A DNA stretch of 64,000 nt from Halostagnicola larsenii XH-48. Lineage in GTDB: Archaea > Halobacteriota > Halobacteria > Halobacteriales > Natrialbaceae. Position 1 is the stretch's first letter. The number at the start of each line of letters is the position of its first letter. The DNA lies in the NCBI RefSeq assembly GCF_000517625.1, contig NZ_CP007055.1:1922001-1986000 (forward strand), in the 5' to 3' direction. Below, in pieces: positions 49,977-58,921 of this stretch. The translations under genes and the position numbers were made by a program. The notes below the pieces were generated by a model, which did no database searches, was not told the origin of the DNA, and saw only the letters and a list, made by a program, of their open reading frames with translations.

Positions 49977-51077
49977 ATGCCGCTTCAGACGCCGCCGTTA
50001 CGTGGGGTCCACGACGACGACGGGGCGAAGTTTACCGAGTTCGGCGGCTGGGATATGCCCGTCGAGTTCGAGTCGATCCGAGACGAACACCTCGCCGTAC
50101 GGACGGATGCCGGGAAGTTCGACGTTTCGCACATGGGCGAGATTCACGTCACTGGCCCAGATTCGACACGACTTCTTCAGGGACTCACCACGAACGACGT
50201 GGCGGCACTCGAGGTCGGCGACTCCCAGTACGCAGCTATCACCGACGAGGACGGAACGATCATCGACGATACGGTGATCTACCGGCTGCCGGACGAAGAC
50301 GGAACGGCGACGTATCTGTTCGTCCCGAACGCCGGCACCGACGAGGCGATCCACGAGCGATGGATCACCCACCGAAACGAGTGGGACCTCGAGGCGACCG
50401 TCGATAACATGACCGACGAATACGCCATGTTCGCCGTGCAGGGCCCGAACTCGGCCGCCCTCGTCGATACCGCGGTTGACGAGTCGATCGCGAGTCTCTC
50501 GCGGTTCGAAGCGAAAGAGACCACGATCGACGGCGTGGCGTGCTGGACGGGGCGAACGGGGTATACGGGCGAAGACGGCTTCGAATTTATCGTTCCGTGG
50601 AACGACGCCGAATCAGTGTGGTCGGCTATCGACTGCCGGCCTTGCGGGCTGGGCGCACGCGATACGCTCCGAATCGAGGCCGGCTACCTCCTCGCCGGTC
50701 AGGAGTTCGATCAGGAATCCAACCCGCGGACCCCCTACGAAGCCGGCATCGGATTCGCCGTCGCGCTCGAGACCGAATTCGTCGGTCGGGATGCTTTAGA
50801 GCGAGTCCACGAGCGGGGCGTCGAGGAGAAACTCGTCGGATTCAAGCTGATCGATCGGGGCGTCCCGAGAAACGGCTACGACATCACGAACACCGACAGT
50901 CGCGTCGTCGGCACGGTCACGAGCGGGACGATGAGCCCGACGCTCGAGTCGCCAATCGGGCTCGGATACGTGCCGGTCGAGTACGCGGATCCGGGGACGA
51001 CGCTCAAAGTCGTCGTCCGCGGGCAGTCAAAGAAAGCGCGGGTCGAAACGATCCCGTTTATCGACACAGTACAATGA
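49977..51077 (+). CDS. gcvT: Glycine cleavage system aminomethyltransferase (T protein)
   Basis: GcvT moves the aminomethyl group from lipoyl-GcvH to tetrahydrofolate, releasing ammonia. The 366-residue product has [34 protein letters not shown], the folate-binding Asp in [26 protein letters not shown] and [22 protein letters not shown] 49977 has a TATA-like CATTACTATC (49947-49956) 21-30 nt upstream. It overlaps gcvH by four bases (ATGA). gcvPA/gcvPB do not follow, so the P protein must be encoded elsewhere. Confidence 0.95.
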   Translation: MPLQTPPLRGVHDDDGAKFTEFGGWDMPVEFESIRDEHLAVRTDAGKFDVSHMGEIHVTGPDSTRLLQGLTTNDVAALEVGDSQYAAITDEDGTIIDDTVIYRLPDEDGTATYLFVPNAGTDEAIHERWITHRNEWDLEATVDNMTDEYAMFAVQGPNSAALVDTAVDESIASLSRFEAKETTIDGVACWTGRTGYTGEDGFEFIVPWNDAESVWSAIDCRPCGLGARDTLRIEAGYLLAGQEFDQESNPRTPYEAGIGFAVALETEFVGRDALERVHERGVEEKLVGFKLIDRGVPRNGYDITNTDSRVVGTVTSGTMSPTLESPIGLGYVPVEYADPGTTLKVVVRGQSKKARVETIPFIDTVQ

Positions 51078-51457
51078 ATTTCGACATTCCAGCTGACAGA
51101 CGGTACCAAGAATCACACGAGTGGGCGCTCGAAACGGACGGCGTCGTCCGCGTCGGCATCACCGACTTCGCACAGGACGAGCTCGGCGACGTCGTTTTCG
51201 TCGAACTACCGGACGAAGGGACTGACCTCAGTCAGGACAAGGAGTTCGGCGTCGTCGAATCGATAAAGGCCGTTTCGGACCTCTACGCGCCGATCAGCGG
51301 CGAAGTCGTCGCCGTCAACGATGCGCTGTTCGATGCGCCGGAACTGGTCAACGACGATCCGTTCGGCGACGGCTGGATGCTCGAGATCGAACCGGCAGAC
51401 GCGGACGAACTCGAGTCGCTGCTCTCCGACGACGAGTACGAGGACCAGATCGCGTAA
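51074..51457 (+). CDS. gcvH: Glycine cleavage system H protein
   Basis: This 127-residue lipoyl carrier shuttles the aminomethyl group between P, T and L proteins. The lipoylated Lys65 lies in [14 protein letters not shown], and the HEWA start ([13 protein letters not shown]) and [10 protein letters not shown] are conserved. It is translationally coupled to gcvT by an ATGA overlap. The acidic C-terminus ends DDEYEDQIA. The next gene is an unrelated secreted protein. Confidence 0.95.
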   Translation: MNFDIPADRRYQESHEWALETDGVVRVGITDFAQDELGDVVFVELPDEGTDLSQDKEFGVVESIKAVSDLYAPISGEVVAVNDALFDAPELVNDDPFGDGWMLEIEPADADELESLLSDDEYEDQIA

Positions 51458-51576
51458 GGACGACTCGAAAAGCGGGTGATCCCTTCCAAATCCCCGAATC
51501 ATCCATCATCGTACCTGTTACCCGCGGAGAAAGTAAGGAAAATTTACTTGTACCCCTAGCAACAATCGGGGCCTGT

Positions 51577-53604
51577 ATGCAACAGTGTCCCCGCCGTACA
51601 ATCCTTGGTGGTATCGGTACGACCATGGCTGCTGCCCTCGCCGGATCGACAGTCGCCGCACCGGACGAAGAAAACGTCCCTACCGCCTCGACTACGACCG
51701 AATCGACGTTCGACGACGTGCTCGCGTACCTCCCAGCGTCCGTCGTCGAAGACTCGATGATCGTGAGCGTGACGGACTACGAACGGATGCGCCAGGCCGA
51801 CCAGCCGTACGGTCCGTCGCCGCCGATCAACACGTCCGAGATCGATGCCAGCAACGTTTCGAAAAGCGCCCTCGTCACGTCCTACACCGATGAGTACTCG
51901 CAACCGGTTACGGTCCTTGCCGGCGACATCGAACTACCGGAATCGACCGACTCGAGCGAAACCGACGCCGGAGTCGAGTACGAGTACTACGAACCCGAAT
52001 CAGACGGCGTCATCGGATCTGATGGCGACGTCATCGTCGCATCAGCAGACAGAGAGACGATTGAAGCGGCTTTCGATGCGAACGCGGACGAAGGAGATCG
52101 ACTCCTCGACGCCGAGTCGACGATCGAAACGGGACTGTCCACCTTCGAGGAAAGCGACGCACGGTACGTTCAAATAAGCGACGAACAACCAACTTCGGGC
52201 AGGCTCGAAGACGTCGACATCGAGTACAGCGTTACCGCCCAAACCGTGCTCGACGCCGACACCCTCGAGATGTCGATCGGGATCGAACTCGAGGACGAAT
52301 CGGACGCCACGGACGAACTGATCGAAACCCTCGAGAGCGAATTCGCCTACGCTGCAACCACGGACGAACCCTCGGTCGATGTCGACGGGTCGTTCGTCAG
52401 CGCAACGGTTGAACGCGATCTCGCCGCCGAACGGGCCGTTCGAGAGCACGACAGCCCCGGTTTTCTCCAGGTCGAGCGCGACTTCGATCTCGACGACGAC
52501 GTGCTCGAGATCGAAATCGGTCGCGGTGATCCCACGCCGATCGAGGACCTCACGCTCGAGGTCGGTGGCGAACCGTACGATCGCGATATCTGGGCCGACG
52601 GACACGGTAAACTCGAGGAAGGCGACACGATCGTCATCGATATGGACGATGTCGAACCGAACCTCTCCGTTTCTCTCAGCCACGACCACGAACTTGGGAG
52701 CAGTTCATCGGGAACGACGATCCTCTCTCACTTCCGGTTCGACTCCTCGTTCGACATCGATTCGGGCGAACTCACCGTCGAATACGCAGAGGAGTTCCCT
52801 CTCGACGGCGATCAGGTCTTCCTCGCGGCCTTCGAGGAACGCCAAGAGTACCGCATGAACGAAGAGGGGCCCGAACCGCGGGTATCCACGCAACCGTGGG
52901 ACGGTAAAACGTTGTCTAAAGGAGATACCGCGACGCTCGAGGACGTCGACGCCGGCGACGAGATCGTAATCGGTTGGGAGGGAACGGACTACGACGACAG
53001 TATCTGGCGACACCGGGCGAATCCGCCGGGACGAGCGCGTTTCGAGTACGAGTACGACAGCGAGACGCTCGAGGCGACGCTCGAGTTCGATCCGCTGGGA
53101 GACGACCCGGAATCGGAGTCGGCAGACGATGTCGAACGCTCGGCGGCGGAGTACGAACTCCTGATCGACGGCGAACCGGCGGACACCCAGTGGACTGACG
53201 AGTTCGATACCGTCTCCTCGGGTGCGACGATCGAGGTCGACGAAGTTGCTGTCGGCTCGGACGTCGAGGCCGTCTGGGCCGACACCGGAACCCGCATCGG
53301 CGGGACGCGAACGCAGCCGTCGATCGAATTCGAGTACGACGACGGGACCGTCGAACACGTCGGTGGCGACGCGTTACCCGCAGCCGACCTCGAGGCGGAA
53401 ATCTGGGCCGAAAACGGGAGATATACACTCGCACTCGAAGACGAAGTCGACGGGGATTTCGAGGACGGAGAGTCGTTCACCATCGACGCCGAGAGTGTGA
53501 CCGACCGCAACGACGACGATGTCGAGGAAATCGGCACGGTAAACCACGTGTCGGTCCGGTACAACGGCCAGTACCAGGTCGGATATGCATTTCCGGACCG
53601 GTAG
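51577..53604 (+). CDS. Large Tat-exported acidic beta-domain protein, unknown function
   Basis: This 675-residue protein begins MQQCPRRTILGGIGTTMAAA, a twin-arginine (RR-T-I-L) signal with a hydrophobic core and AA-rich cleavage region near residue 28. The mature chain is very acidic. After an alpha/beta first part (to about 285) with dozens of Asp/Glu, the second part seems to repeat a beta-sandwich-like unit. Its similar openings are FDLDDDVLEIEI, FDIDSGELTVEY, YEYDSETLEATLEF and FEYDDGTVEHVG, each near a YDRDIWADG- or YELLIDGEPAD-type turn. Probably a cell-surface or secreted binding protein. AT-rich promoter sequence precedes the ATG. Confidence 0.75.
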   Translation: MQQCPRRTILGGIGTTMAAALAGSTVAAPDEENVPTASTTTESTFDDVLAYLPASVVEDSMIVSVTDYERMRQADQPYGPSPPINTSEIDASNVSKSALVTSYTDEYSQPVTVLAGDIELPESTDSSETDAGVEYEYYEPESDGVIGSDGDVIVASADRETIEAAFDANADEGDRLLDAESTIETGLSTFEESDARYVQISDEQPTSGRLEDVDIEYSVTAQTVLDADTLEMSIGIELEDESDATDELIETLESEFAYAATTDEPSVDVDGSFVSATVERDLAAERAVREHDSPGFLQVERDFDLDDDVLEIEIGRGDPTPIEDLTLEVGGEPYDRDIWADGHGKLEEGDTIVIDMDDVEPNLSVSLSHDHELGSSSSGTTILSHFRFDSSFDIDSGELTVEYAEEFPLDGDQVFLAAFEERQEYRMNEEGPEPRVSTQPWDGKTLSKGDTATLEDVDAGDEIVIGWEGTDYDDSIWRHRANPPGRARFEYEYDSETLEATLEFDPLGDDPESESADDVERSAAEYELLIDGEPADTQWTDEFDTVSSGATIEVDEVAVGSDVEAVWADTGTRIGGTRTQPSIEFEYDDGTVEHVGGDALPAADLEAEIWAENGRYTLALEDEVDGDFEDGESFTIDAESVTDRNDDDVEEIGTVNHVSVRYNGQYQVGYAFPDR

Positions 53605-53741
53605 ATCGCACAGTAGGTGACCTGAAACAGCACCGCCCGGTCGCTCATTTCTGAGTTGTTGGTAGACACCCGGTCCGCTTCTCGTCCAGCCGATCAGTCG
53701 AAGGCCTGCAGCTGGTCGGTGGCGAGAGGTTTACGGCCGTC

Positions 53742-54488
53742 TCAGTTCGATTCGGACGGCTCTCCCGTCTCGACCCGCTCGCGAATCCATGCCGCGGCCG
53801 CTTCGACCGTTTCCTCGTTGTTACCGGTGACTCGCAAGCGCCCGAGTCGATCCTCGCTTTGGGGATAGCTCCCGACGGAAACGTCGAATTGCTCGTCGAC
53901 TCCCTCGAGAACCGTTCGAAGCGATCCTTCGGGAGCCGGCGTGTAGACGGTTTCCGAGACGACATCGCCCGAGAATTCGGTCTCGACCGTTTCGAACATG
54001 GCCTTCATCTCCGCCGGAATGCCGGCGAAGACGTAGACGTTCTCGATCACACAGCCCGGCGACCAGCCGGCGTCCGTGACGATCGGTCTCGCACCCTCCG
54101 GCAGCGAGGCCGCGGCGTCGATGTCGAACTCGAGTTCGTACTCCTCGAAGAACTCGGGGCGTTCTTCCCGCAATTTCCGCCCTTTCTCGAGGATTTGCTC
54201 GCGGACGGCCGGAACGACGACGAGATCGCGCTCGAGACCGGCAGCTACGGACTCGAGAGTCACGTCGTCCGGCGTGCCGCCGAGACCGCCGGTGACGACG
54301 ACGGCGTCGAACCGCTCGCTCCACGCCGCGACGGTGTCGGCGATGAGCGCGCGATCGTCGGGAATCGTCAAGATTCGGCGGATCGCCCCGCCGCGGTCGG
54401 TGATCTTCTCGGCGAGCCACGACGCATTCGTATTGGTCGTCCGCCCGGCGAGCAGTTCGTCACCGATCGTGAGGATCGCGACCTGCAT
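53742..54488 (-). CDS. CinA-N/MoCF-type molybdopterin-binding protein
   Basis: This 248-residue protein has the MoCF/CinA N-terminal fold. It starts MQVAILTIGDELLAGRTTNT, continues ASWLAEKITDRGG, and has the nucleotide/molybdopterin-binding VVVTGGLGGTPDD. FAGIPAEMKAMFE corresponds to the conserved GVPxEM segment. CinA-N domains act as ADP-ribose or NMN-linked pyrophosphatases in some species; the C-terminal deamidase domain is absent. ATG 54488 removes a spurious N-terminal extension. It is divergent from the HTTM gene. Confidence 0.85.
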   Translation of the reverse strand: MQVAILTIGDELLAGRTTNTNASWLAEKITDRGGAIRRILTIPDDRALIADTVAAWSERFDAVVVTGGLGGTPDDVTLESVAAGLERDLVVVPAVREQILEKGRKLREERPEFFEEYELEFDIDAAASLPEGARPIVTDAGWSPGCVIENVYVFAGIPAEMKAMFETVETEFSGDVVSETVYTPAPEGSLRTVLEGVDEQFDVSVGSYPQSEDRLGRLRVTGNNEETVEAAAAWIRERVETGEPSESN

Positions 54489-54602
54489 ACTGCGGTGTTC
54501 TCGTCGTTCACGGTTATATTTCGCGGCGACCGCCACGACCGTCCAAGAGGGGAAAGCACTTATAGAGAGGCTGACAACCGCGAAAGCGATTGTACCCGTC
54601 GC

Positions 54603-56141
54603 ATGTCTGCTGATCGATCACCGCCTCCGGACTCGAGTGTTGCCGACACAGGGCTCGGTCCTGCGGTTCGGTCCCTGATCCGCGCGCGACTCGGAATCGA
54701 TCCGCGAGCCCTCGCCGCGTTTCGGATCGCACTCGGAACCGTCCTCGTCGCCGATCTGCTCGTCCTTCGCGTTCCCGGACTCGTTCCGTTCTACACCGAC
54801 GCTGGCGTGTTCCCCAGATCGGCGCTCGCGGAGACCTATCCGGCGTTCGCGTCCGTCTCTATCCACGCACTATCGGGGTCGCCGTGGGTACAGGGAATCC
54901 TCTTTGCGATCGCCGGCGTCTTTGCCGTCTGTCTGTGTCTCGGGTACCGAACTCGTCTCGCGACGCTCGTCTCGGTCGTGTTGCTGGCCTCGCTCCAGAT
55001 CAGGAACCCGCACGTCCTCAACGGGGGCGATACGATCCTCACGTCGCTGCTGTTTCTGGGCCTGTTCCTTCCGCTGGGCGCTCGGTGGTCCCTCGACGCC
55101 CGTCGCCGCGCGCGAGAGTCGGACGGACAGACGCGGATGGCGACGGCCAGCGGCGGTCGCATCGTCTCGGTTGCGACAGTGACGATTCTCGGTCACTTCG
55201 TCATCATTTACGCGACGAACGCGATTTTGAAGTTCCAGAGCGAGCCCTGGATGGAGGGGGTCGCAGTCCGGCGAATATTCTATCTCGAGCAGTTTCTCGC
55301 CTTTCTGGGGCCGTCTCTGTCGGAGTTTCCACTCGTCCTCACGGCGGTCAACTGGGCCTGGATCGGGACGCTTTCGGCGGCCCCGCTTCTCGTCCTGTTG
55401 GTCGGATGGGGCAGAACCGCCGTCGTCGCCGCCTTCGTCTGTAGCCACCTCGGCATGGTACTGACGATGCAACTCGGGGCGTTTCCGTTCGTCATGATAA
55501 CGGGTTTGCTGTTGTTCCTCCCGCCGCGGGTCTGGGATCGGGTCGAACGCAGCCGGACTCGAGCAATCCTCGATGGGCTCGAGACACGCACGCGAACCAA
55601 AATACCTCGTAGACCAGGGCTTTCGATGCCGTCGATCCCATCGATCCAGATTCCCGCCACGTTCGGTCGGGCCGGTCGTATCGGCGCAACTGTCATTCTG
55701 GTCACTGTGTTGCTCACGTCGACGCTCTGGCAAACGGCTCAGGCGGGGCTCGTCGACTCGCCAGCCCCTGAACTGGAAGGGAGTCTGGACGATGTCGGTT
55801 GGGTGTTTTTCGCACCGAATCCGCCGGACGCTTCGACGGACTATGTCGTCGAAGCCGAACTCGAGTCTGGCGACCGAGTCGATCTCGCGACGGGCGAGCA
55901 AGTCACGCTGGATCGACCGCCCAATCCCGCACAAACGTACCCCTCGACGCTCTGGAAACACTTCGGGATGAACATCCGCTACGCCGATGCGAGCCAGTTC
56001 GAACCCAGCGTCGAGTACGTCTGTGCCCAGTCCGATCGCAACATCGAGACCGTGACGATATACAGTCTCGAGCAACCGGTCGGCCCGGATGGACCAACCG
56101 GCGACCCCGTCGCAGACGAGCGAATTTCGAGGGCGTGTTGA
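54603..56141 (+). CDS. HTTM-domain membrane protein (vitamin K carboxylase-like)
   Basis: This 512-residue protein has about eight to ten hydrophobic segments between residues 40 and 395. The HTTM pattern is visible: FRIALGTVLVADLLVLRVPG, LVPFYTDAGVFPRSAL, NPHVLNGGDTILTSLLFLGL (shown in part) and YATNAILKFQSEPWMEGVAV. A C-terminal extracytoplasmic domain (about 400-512) contains WVFFAPNPP. HTTM proteins resemble the membrane part of gamma-glutamyl carboxylase but their reaction in archaea is unknown. AT-rich CACTTATAG lies about 38-46 nt upstream of the ATG. Confidence 0.82.
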   Translation: MSADRSPPPDSSVADTGLGPAVRSLIRARLGIDPRALAAFRIALGTVLVADLLVLRVPGLVPFYTDAGVFPRSALAETYPAFASVSIHALSGSPWVQGILFAIAGVFAVCLCLGYRTRLATLVSVVLLASLQIRNPHVLNGGDTILTSLLFLGLFLPLGARWSLDARRRARESDGQTRMATASGGRIVSVATVTILGHFVIIYATNAILKFQSEPWMEGVAVRRIFYLEQFLAFLGPSLSEFPLVLTAVNWAWIGTLSAAPLLVLLVGWGRTAVVAAFVCSHLGMVLTMQLGAFPFVMITGLLLFLPPRVWDRVERSRTRAILDGLETRTRTKIPRRPGLSMPSIPSIQIPATFGRAGRIGATVILVTVLLTSTLWQTAQAGLVDSPAPELEGSLDDVGWVFFAPNPPDASTDYVVEAELESGDRVDLATGEQVTLDRPPNPAQTYPSTLWKHFGMNIRYADASQFEPSVEYVCAQSDRNIETVTIYSLEQPVGPDGPTGDPVADERISRAC

Positions 56142-56253
56142 GACAGTTTCCCGATCGACCTGTAAGCACTCGAGAACGGTCAGCAGCGAGTCAGAGGGTA
56201 CTCGGTGTGAACTCTCCAGAACGTTTATTCTATCCGTTATTTACTAGTTCTAT

Positions 56254-56466
56254 ATGGGGACGTTCTCGCTCACGCAAACGGAGTTGCAGATCCTCCGCGT
56301 TCTATTCGTGGTACTCGTGTTCGTCGGCATCGCAGGAAGGGCACTTTCTGGTGGGACGTTACTCGAATCAGTCGTTGGCGGTGGTGTGATTGGCGGACTG
56401 ACCTTTATTCCACTGGCTCTCATTTACTTCGTGTACCTGTTTGGCACGCGTCGGTCGGTGTCATAA
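56254..56466 (+). CDS. Small two-helix membrane protein
   Basis: This 70-residue protein has two hydrophobic segments, ILRVLFVVLVFVGIAGRAL and GGLTFIPLALIYFVYLFG, with a Gly-rich loop between. It begins MGTFSLTQTELQ. A TATA-like GTTATTTACTAG (about 56225-56236) lies 18-29 nt upstream. No family is recognised. Lower GC than nearby genes. Confidence 0.62.
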   Translation: MGTFSLTQTELQILRVLFVVLVFVGIAGRALSGGTLLESVVGGGVIGGLTFIPLALIYFVYLFGTRRSVS

Positions 56467-56507
56467 CTCGTCTCACGTAACGCAAGGCGGCTACAGCGCT
56501 CACGAAT

Positions 56508-56659
56508 TTGTTCGCGAGAGAAATGCGTTGGCTGGGATTTGAACTACTCCTGAGAACCTGGTCGTAAAACTCGCAGAACCTCAGTATAATTCAAATCCAG
56601 ATAGAAATCTCTCCTCACGTAGTTGTTCGCGAGAGAAATGCGTTGGCTGGGATTTGAAC
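56508..56659 (-). repeat. 37-bp perfect direct repeat including the tRNA-Gly 3' end
   Basis: The 37 bases at 56508-56544 are identical to 56623-56659. The right copy covers the last ~20 bases of the intact tRNA-Gly (T-arm and acceptor) plus 17 bases of its 3' flank. The left copy is an orphan fragment 115 bp downstream of the gene in its direction of transcription. Between them is about 78 bp of moderately AT-rich sequence without a gene. Confidence 0.85.
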
Positions 56660-56709
56660 CCAGGTTGTGACCATGGCAAGGTCACGTGATACCACTACAC
56701 TACCAACGC
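56639..56709 (-). tRNA. tRNA-Gly (anticodon GCC)
   Basis: This is a complete 71-nt tRNA on the minus strand. The acceptor is GCGTTGG/CCAACGC with discriminator A. The anticodon stem TGACC/GGTCA carries loop TT-GCC-AT, and the T-arm is CTGGG-TTCAAAT-CCCAG. CCA is not encoded and there is no intron. A TATA-like CTTATACATC on the minus strand (56740-56749) lies about 31-40 nt upstream. Confidence 0.95.
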
Positions 56710-57012
56710 CCTGCTACACTTCTGAATACATCGGGAGGGATGTATAAGGGTTGCGAATCGACTTGCTCTCGAGAGACAATCACACGAGGGCGTCGATTTC
56801 GCGGTCTCGAGCGGTACGCCCCCAAAATGCGCTCGATCGGTCGAGATACGGGGGAAATAGAACACGTTAGGTGACGGAAGTGTGCGTGTGGCTGATACGC
56901 ACGAATTCGAGACTGAGAGAGGTTGACAGCCGGAAACGATTCCGCTACCCTTTTACGATCCCGTCAGGAAATATCGCTACAGTCTAGTGACGAGGCGCCG
57001 AAGCGTCACGGT
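56710..57012. other. Intergenic region between tRNA-Gly and the S10 operon
   Basis: No gene is credible in these 303 bases. They hold the tRNA-Gly promoter on the minus strand, within a small inverted repeat ATACATC-GGGAG-GGATGTAT at about 56727-56746. On the plus strand, two AT-rich boxes (CCCTTTTACG near 56949 and AAATATCGC near 56968) are candidate promoters for the ribosomal operon leader gene. The box distances imply a short 5' UTR. Confidence 0.5.
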
Positions 57013-57894
57013 ATGACCACAAGCGTACTCGTACCGTCGTCACTCGCTCGAGAAGCCGAGGACAAACGCGAGGCGACTCGCAAACTCGGTTACGTCGCCC
57101 GCGCGGCGACGATTTATCGGGCGGATCGCCTGATCGTCTACCCAGATCGGGACGGCGAAACGGGGAAATTAGGCGGCGGGTTCGTACACACCGTACTGCG
57201 GTACGCCACGACGCCTCCGCATCTCCGAAAGGAGATCTGGGGCAAGCGGGACGAACTGGAGTACGTGGGCGTCTTACCACCGCTCCGTGCCACGTCACAG
57301 ACCGGCTCCGAATCCGACGATTCGGGGTCGAAAAGACAAGGAATCGTGACCGAGGTCGGACCTGATCAACGCGTCCGGGTCAATTGCGGACTGCAACACC
57401 CGATCTCTCTCAACGTGCCATCGGAGATGGCACTCGCGGAGGGAGAGCGCGTGACAGTCAGGATCTCTTCGCGACGACCGGTCCGTGCGAAAATCGTCGA
57501 CAAGCCCACACAGGGGCTATCGATCGAGCAAACGGACCTTTCGGCGGCTCTCAGCCGTGAGGACGCCGGCGTCCGAATCGCAGCTTCCCGGTTCGGTGAA
57601 CCGCTCACCGTGGGGAAACTCGAGACGCTGGCCGGACGACTCGAGCGGGACGGTCTCACCGTCGCGTTCGGTGCGCCCGAGAGAGGGCTGCCGGCAATCC
57701 TCGGCATCGATGCCGACGCCGTACAGAAAGACGGCGTCGCGCGACTCGATGCCGCGGACGACGCAGACGTCGAACCCAACGGCGATCCGGGGTTCGACCT
57801 CTGGCTCAATACGGTTCCGAACCAGGGAAGCGACGTGGTACGAACGGAAGAAGCGCTGTTCGCCACGCTCGCTTCCCTCACATTGAGAGCGTGA
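57013..57894 (+). CDS. SPOUT-superfamily RNA methyltransferase (DUF171 type)
   Basis: This 293-residue protein belongs to the archaeal SPOUT/Trm-like methyltransferase family commonly found just before rpl3. It has an N-terminal TTSVLVPSSLAREAEDKREAT segment (shown in part), a VGYVARAATIYRADRLIVY-like strand and an inserted OB-like beta domain (about residues 105-165, QGIVTEVGPDQRVRVNCGL). The C-terminal knot region contains LTVAFGAPERGLPAIL and ends LWLNTVPNQGSDVVRTEEAL. The target is probably rRNA uridine; not certain. I chose ATG 57013, 30 codons inside a longer frame. The uL3 start follows four bases after its stop. Confidence 0.83.
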   Translation: MTTSVLVPSSLAREAEDKREATRKLGYVARAATIYRADRLIVYPDRDGETGKLGGGFVHTVLRYATTPPHLRKEIWGKRDELEYVGVLPPLRATSQTGSESDDSGSKRQGIVTEVGPDQRVRVNCGLQHPISLNVPSEMALAEGERVTVRISSRRPVRAKIVDKPTQGLSIEQTDLSAALSREDAGVRIAASRFGEPLTVGKLETLAGRLERDGLTVAFGAPERGLPAILGIDADAVQKDGVARLDAADDADVEPNGDPGFDLWLNTVPNQGSDVVRTEEALFATLASLTLRA

Positions 57895-57898
57895 TAGA

Positions 57899-58918
57899 AT
57901 GCCACAACCAAACGCACCACGCAAAGGCTCACTCGGGTTCGGTCCACGACAGCGTGCGACCAGCGAGGTCCCACGATTCAACTCGTGGCCGGACGACGAT
58001 GGACAGCCAACGCTCCAGGGCTTCGCGGGCTACAAGGCCGGCATGACCCACGTGGTAATGGTCGACGACGCCGCTAACTCGACGACCGAGGGAATGGAGA
58101 CGACCGTTCCCGTTACCATCGTGGAGACGCCGCCGATGCGCGCCGTCGCTCTGCGTGCGTACGAAGACACACCGTATGGTATCAAGCCGATAACCGAGGT
58201 CTGGACCGACGAGTTCGACGACGATCTCGATCGCGTCCTGGACCTTCCCGGAGATGACTACGACGTCGAGGCCGCCGAGGCCGATCTTCGCGACCTGCTC
58301 GAACAAGGCCGCGTCGACGACGTTCGCGTCATCACCCACACAGTACCCGGTTCCGTGCAGTCGGTCCCGAAGAAGAAGCCGGACGTCATGGAGACGCGCG
58401 TCGGCGGCGGTTCCGTCGAGGAACGCGTCGACTTCGCACTCGATGTGGTCGCCGACGGCGGCGAGCACGTCCTGAACGACGTCTTCCGTGCCGGCGAGTA
58501 CGTCGACGCAAGCGGCGTCACGAAAGGGAAAGGAACGCAGGGTCCGGTCAAACGCTGGGGCGTCCAGAAGCGAAAGGGCAAACACGCCCGTCAGGGATGG
58601 CGCCGCCGCATCGGTAACCTCGGTCCGTGGAATCCGAGCCGCGTTCGCTCGACGGTTCCACAGCAGGGACAGACGGGCTACCACCAGCGCACCGAACTGA
58701 ACAAACGCCTCGTCGACATCGGCGACGGCGCAGACGCGACGGTCGACGGCGGCTTCGTCAACTACGGCGAAGTCGACGGGCCGCACGCGCTGATCAAGGG
58801 CTCGCTCCCCGGGCCGAACAAGCGTCTCGTACGCTTCCGCCCGGCGATCCGACCCGGAGACCAGCCGCGCCTCGATCCCGAGGTTCGGTACGTCTCCACC
58901 GCATCAAACCAGGGATAA
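57899..58918 (+). CDS. rpl3: 50S ribosomal protein uL3
   Basis: This 339-residue archaeal L3 begins MPQPNAPRKGSLGFGPRQRA, like the eukaryotic/archaeal branch. It has LQGFAGYKAGMTHVVMVDD, and the central loop GVQKRKGKHARQGWRRRIGN that reaches the peptidyl-transferase centre. It ends GPNKRLVRFRPAIRP. The length is normal. First r-protein gene of the S10 operon. Confidence 0.97.
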   Translation: MPQPNAPRKGSLGFGPRQRATSEVPRFNSWPDDDGQPTLQGFAGYKAGMTHVVMVDDAANSTTEGMETTVPVTIVETPPMRAVALRAYEDTPYGIKPITEVWTDEFDDDLDRVLDLPGDDYDVEAAEADLRDLLEQGRVDDVRVITHTVPGSVQSVPKKKPDVMETRVGGGSVEERVDFALDVVADGGEHVLNDVFRAGEYVDASGVTKGKGTQGPVKRWGVQKRKGKHARQGWRRRIGNLGPWNPSRVRSTVPQQGQTGYHQRTELNKRLVDIGDGADATVDGGFVNYGEVDGPHALIKGSLPGPNKRLVRFRPAIRPGDQPRLDPEVRYVSTASNQG

Positions 58919-58921
58919 CCC

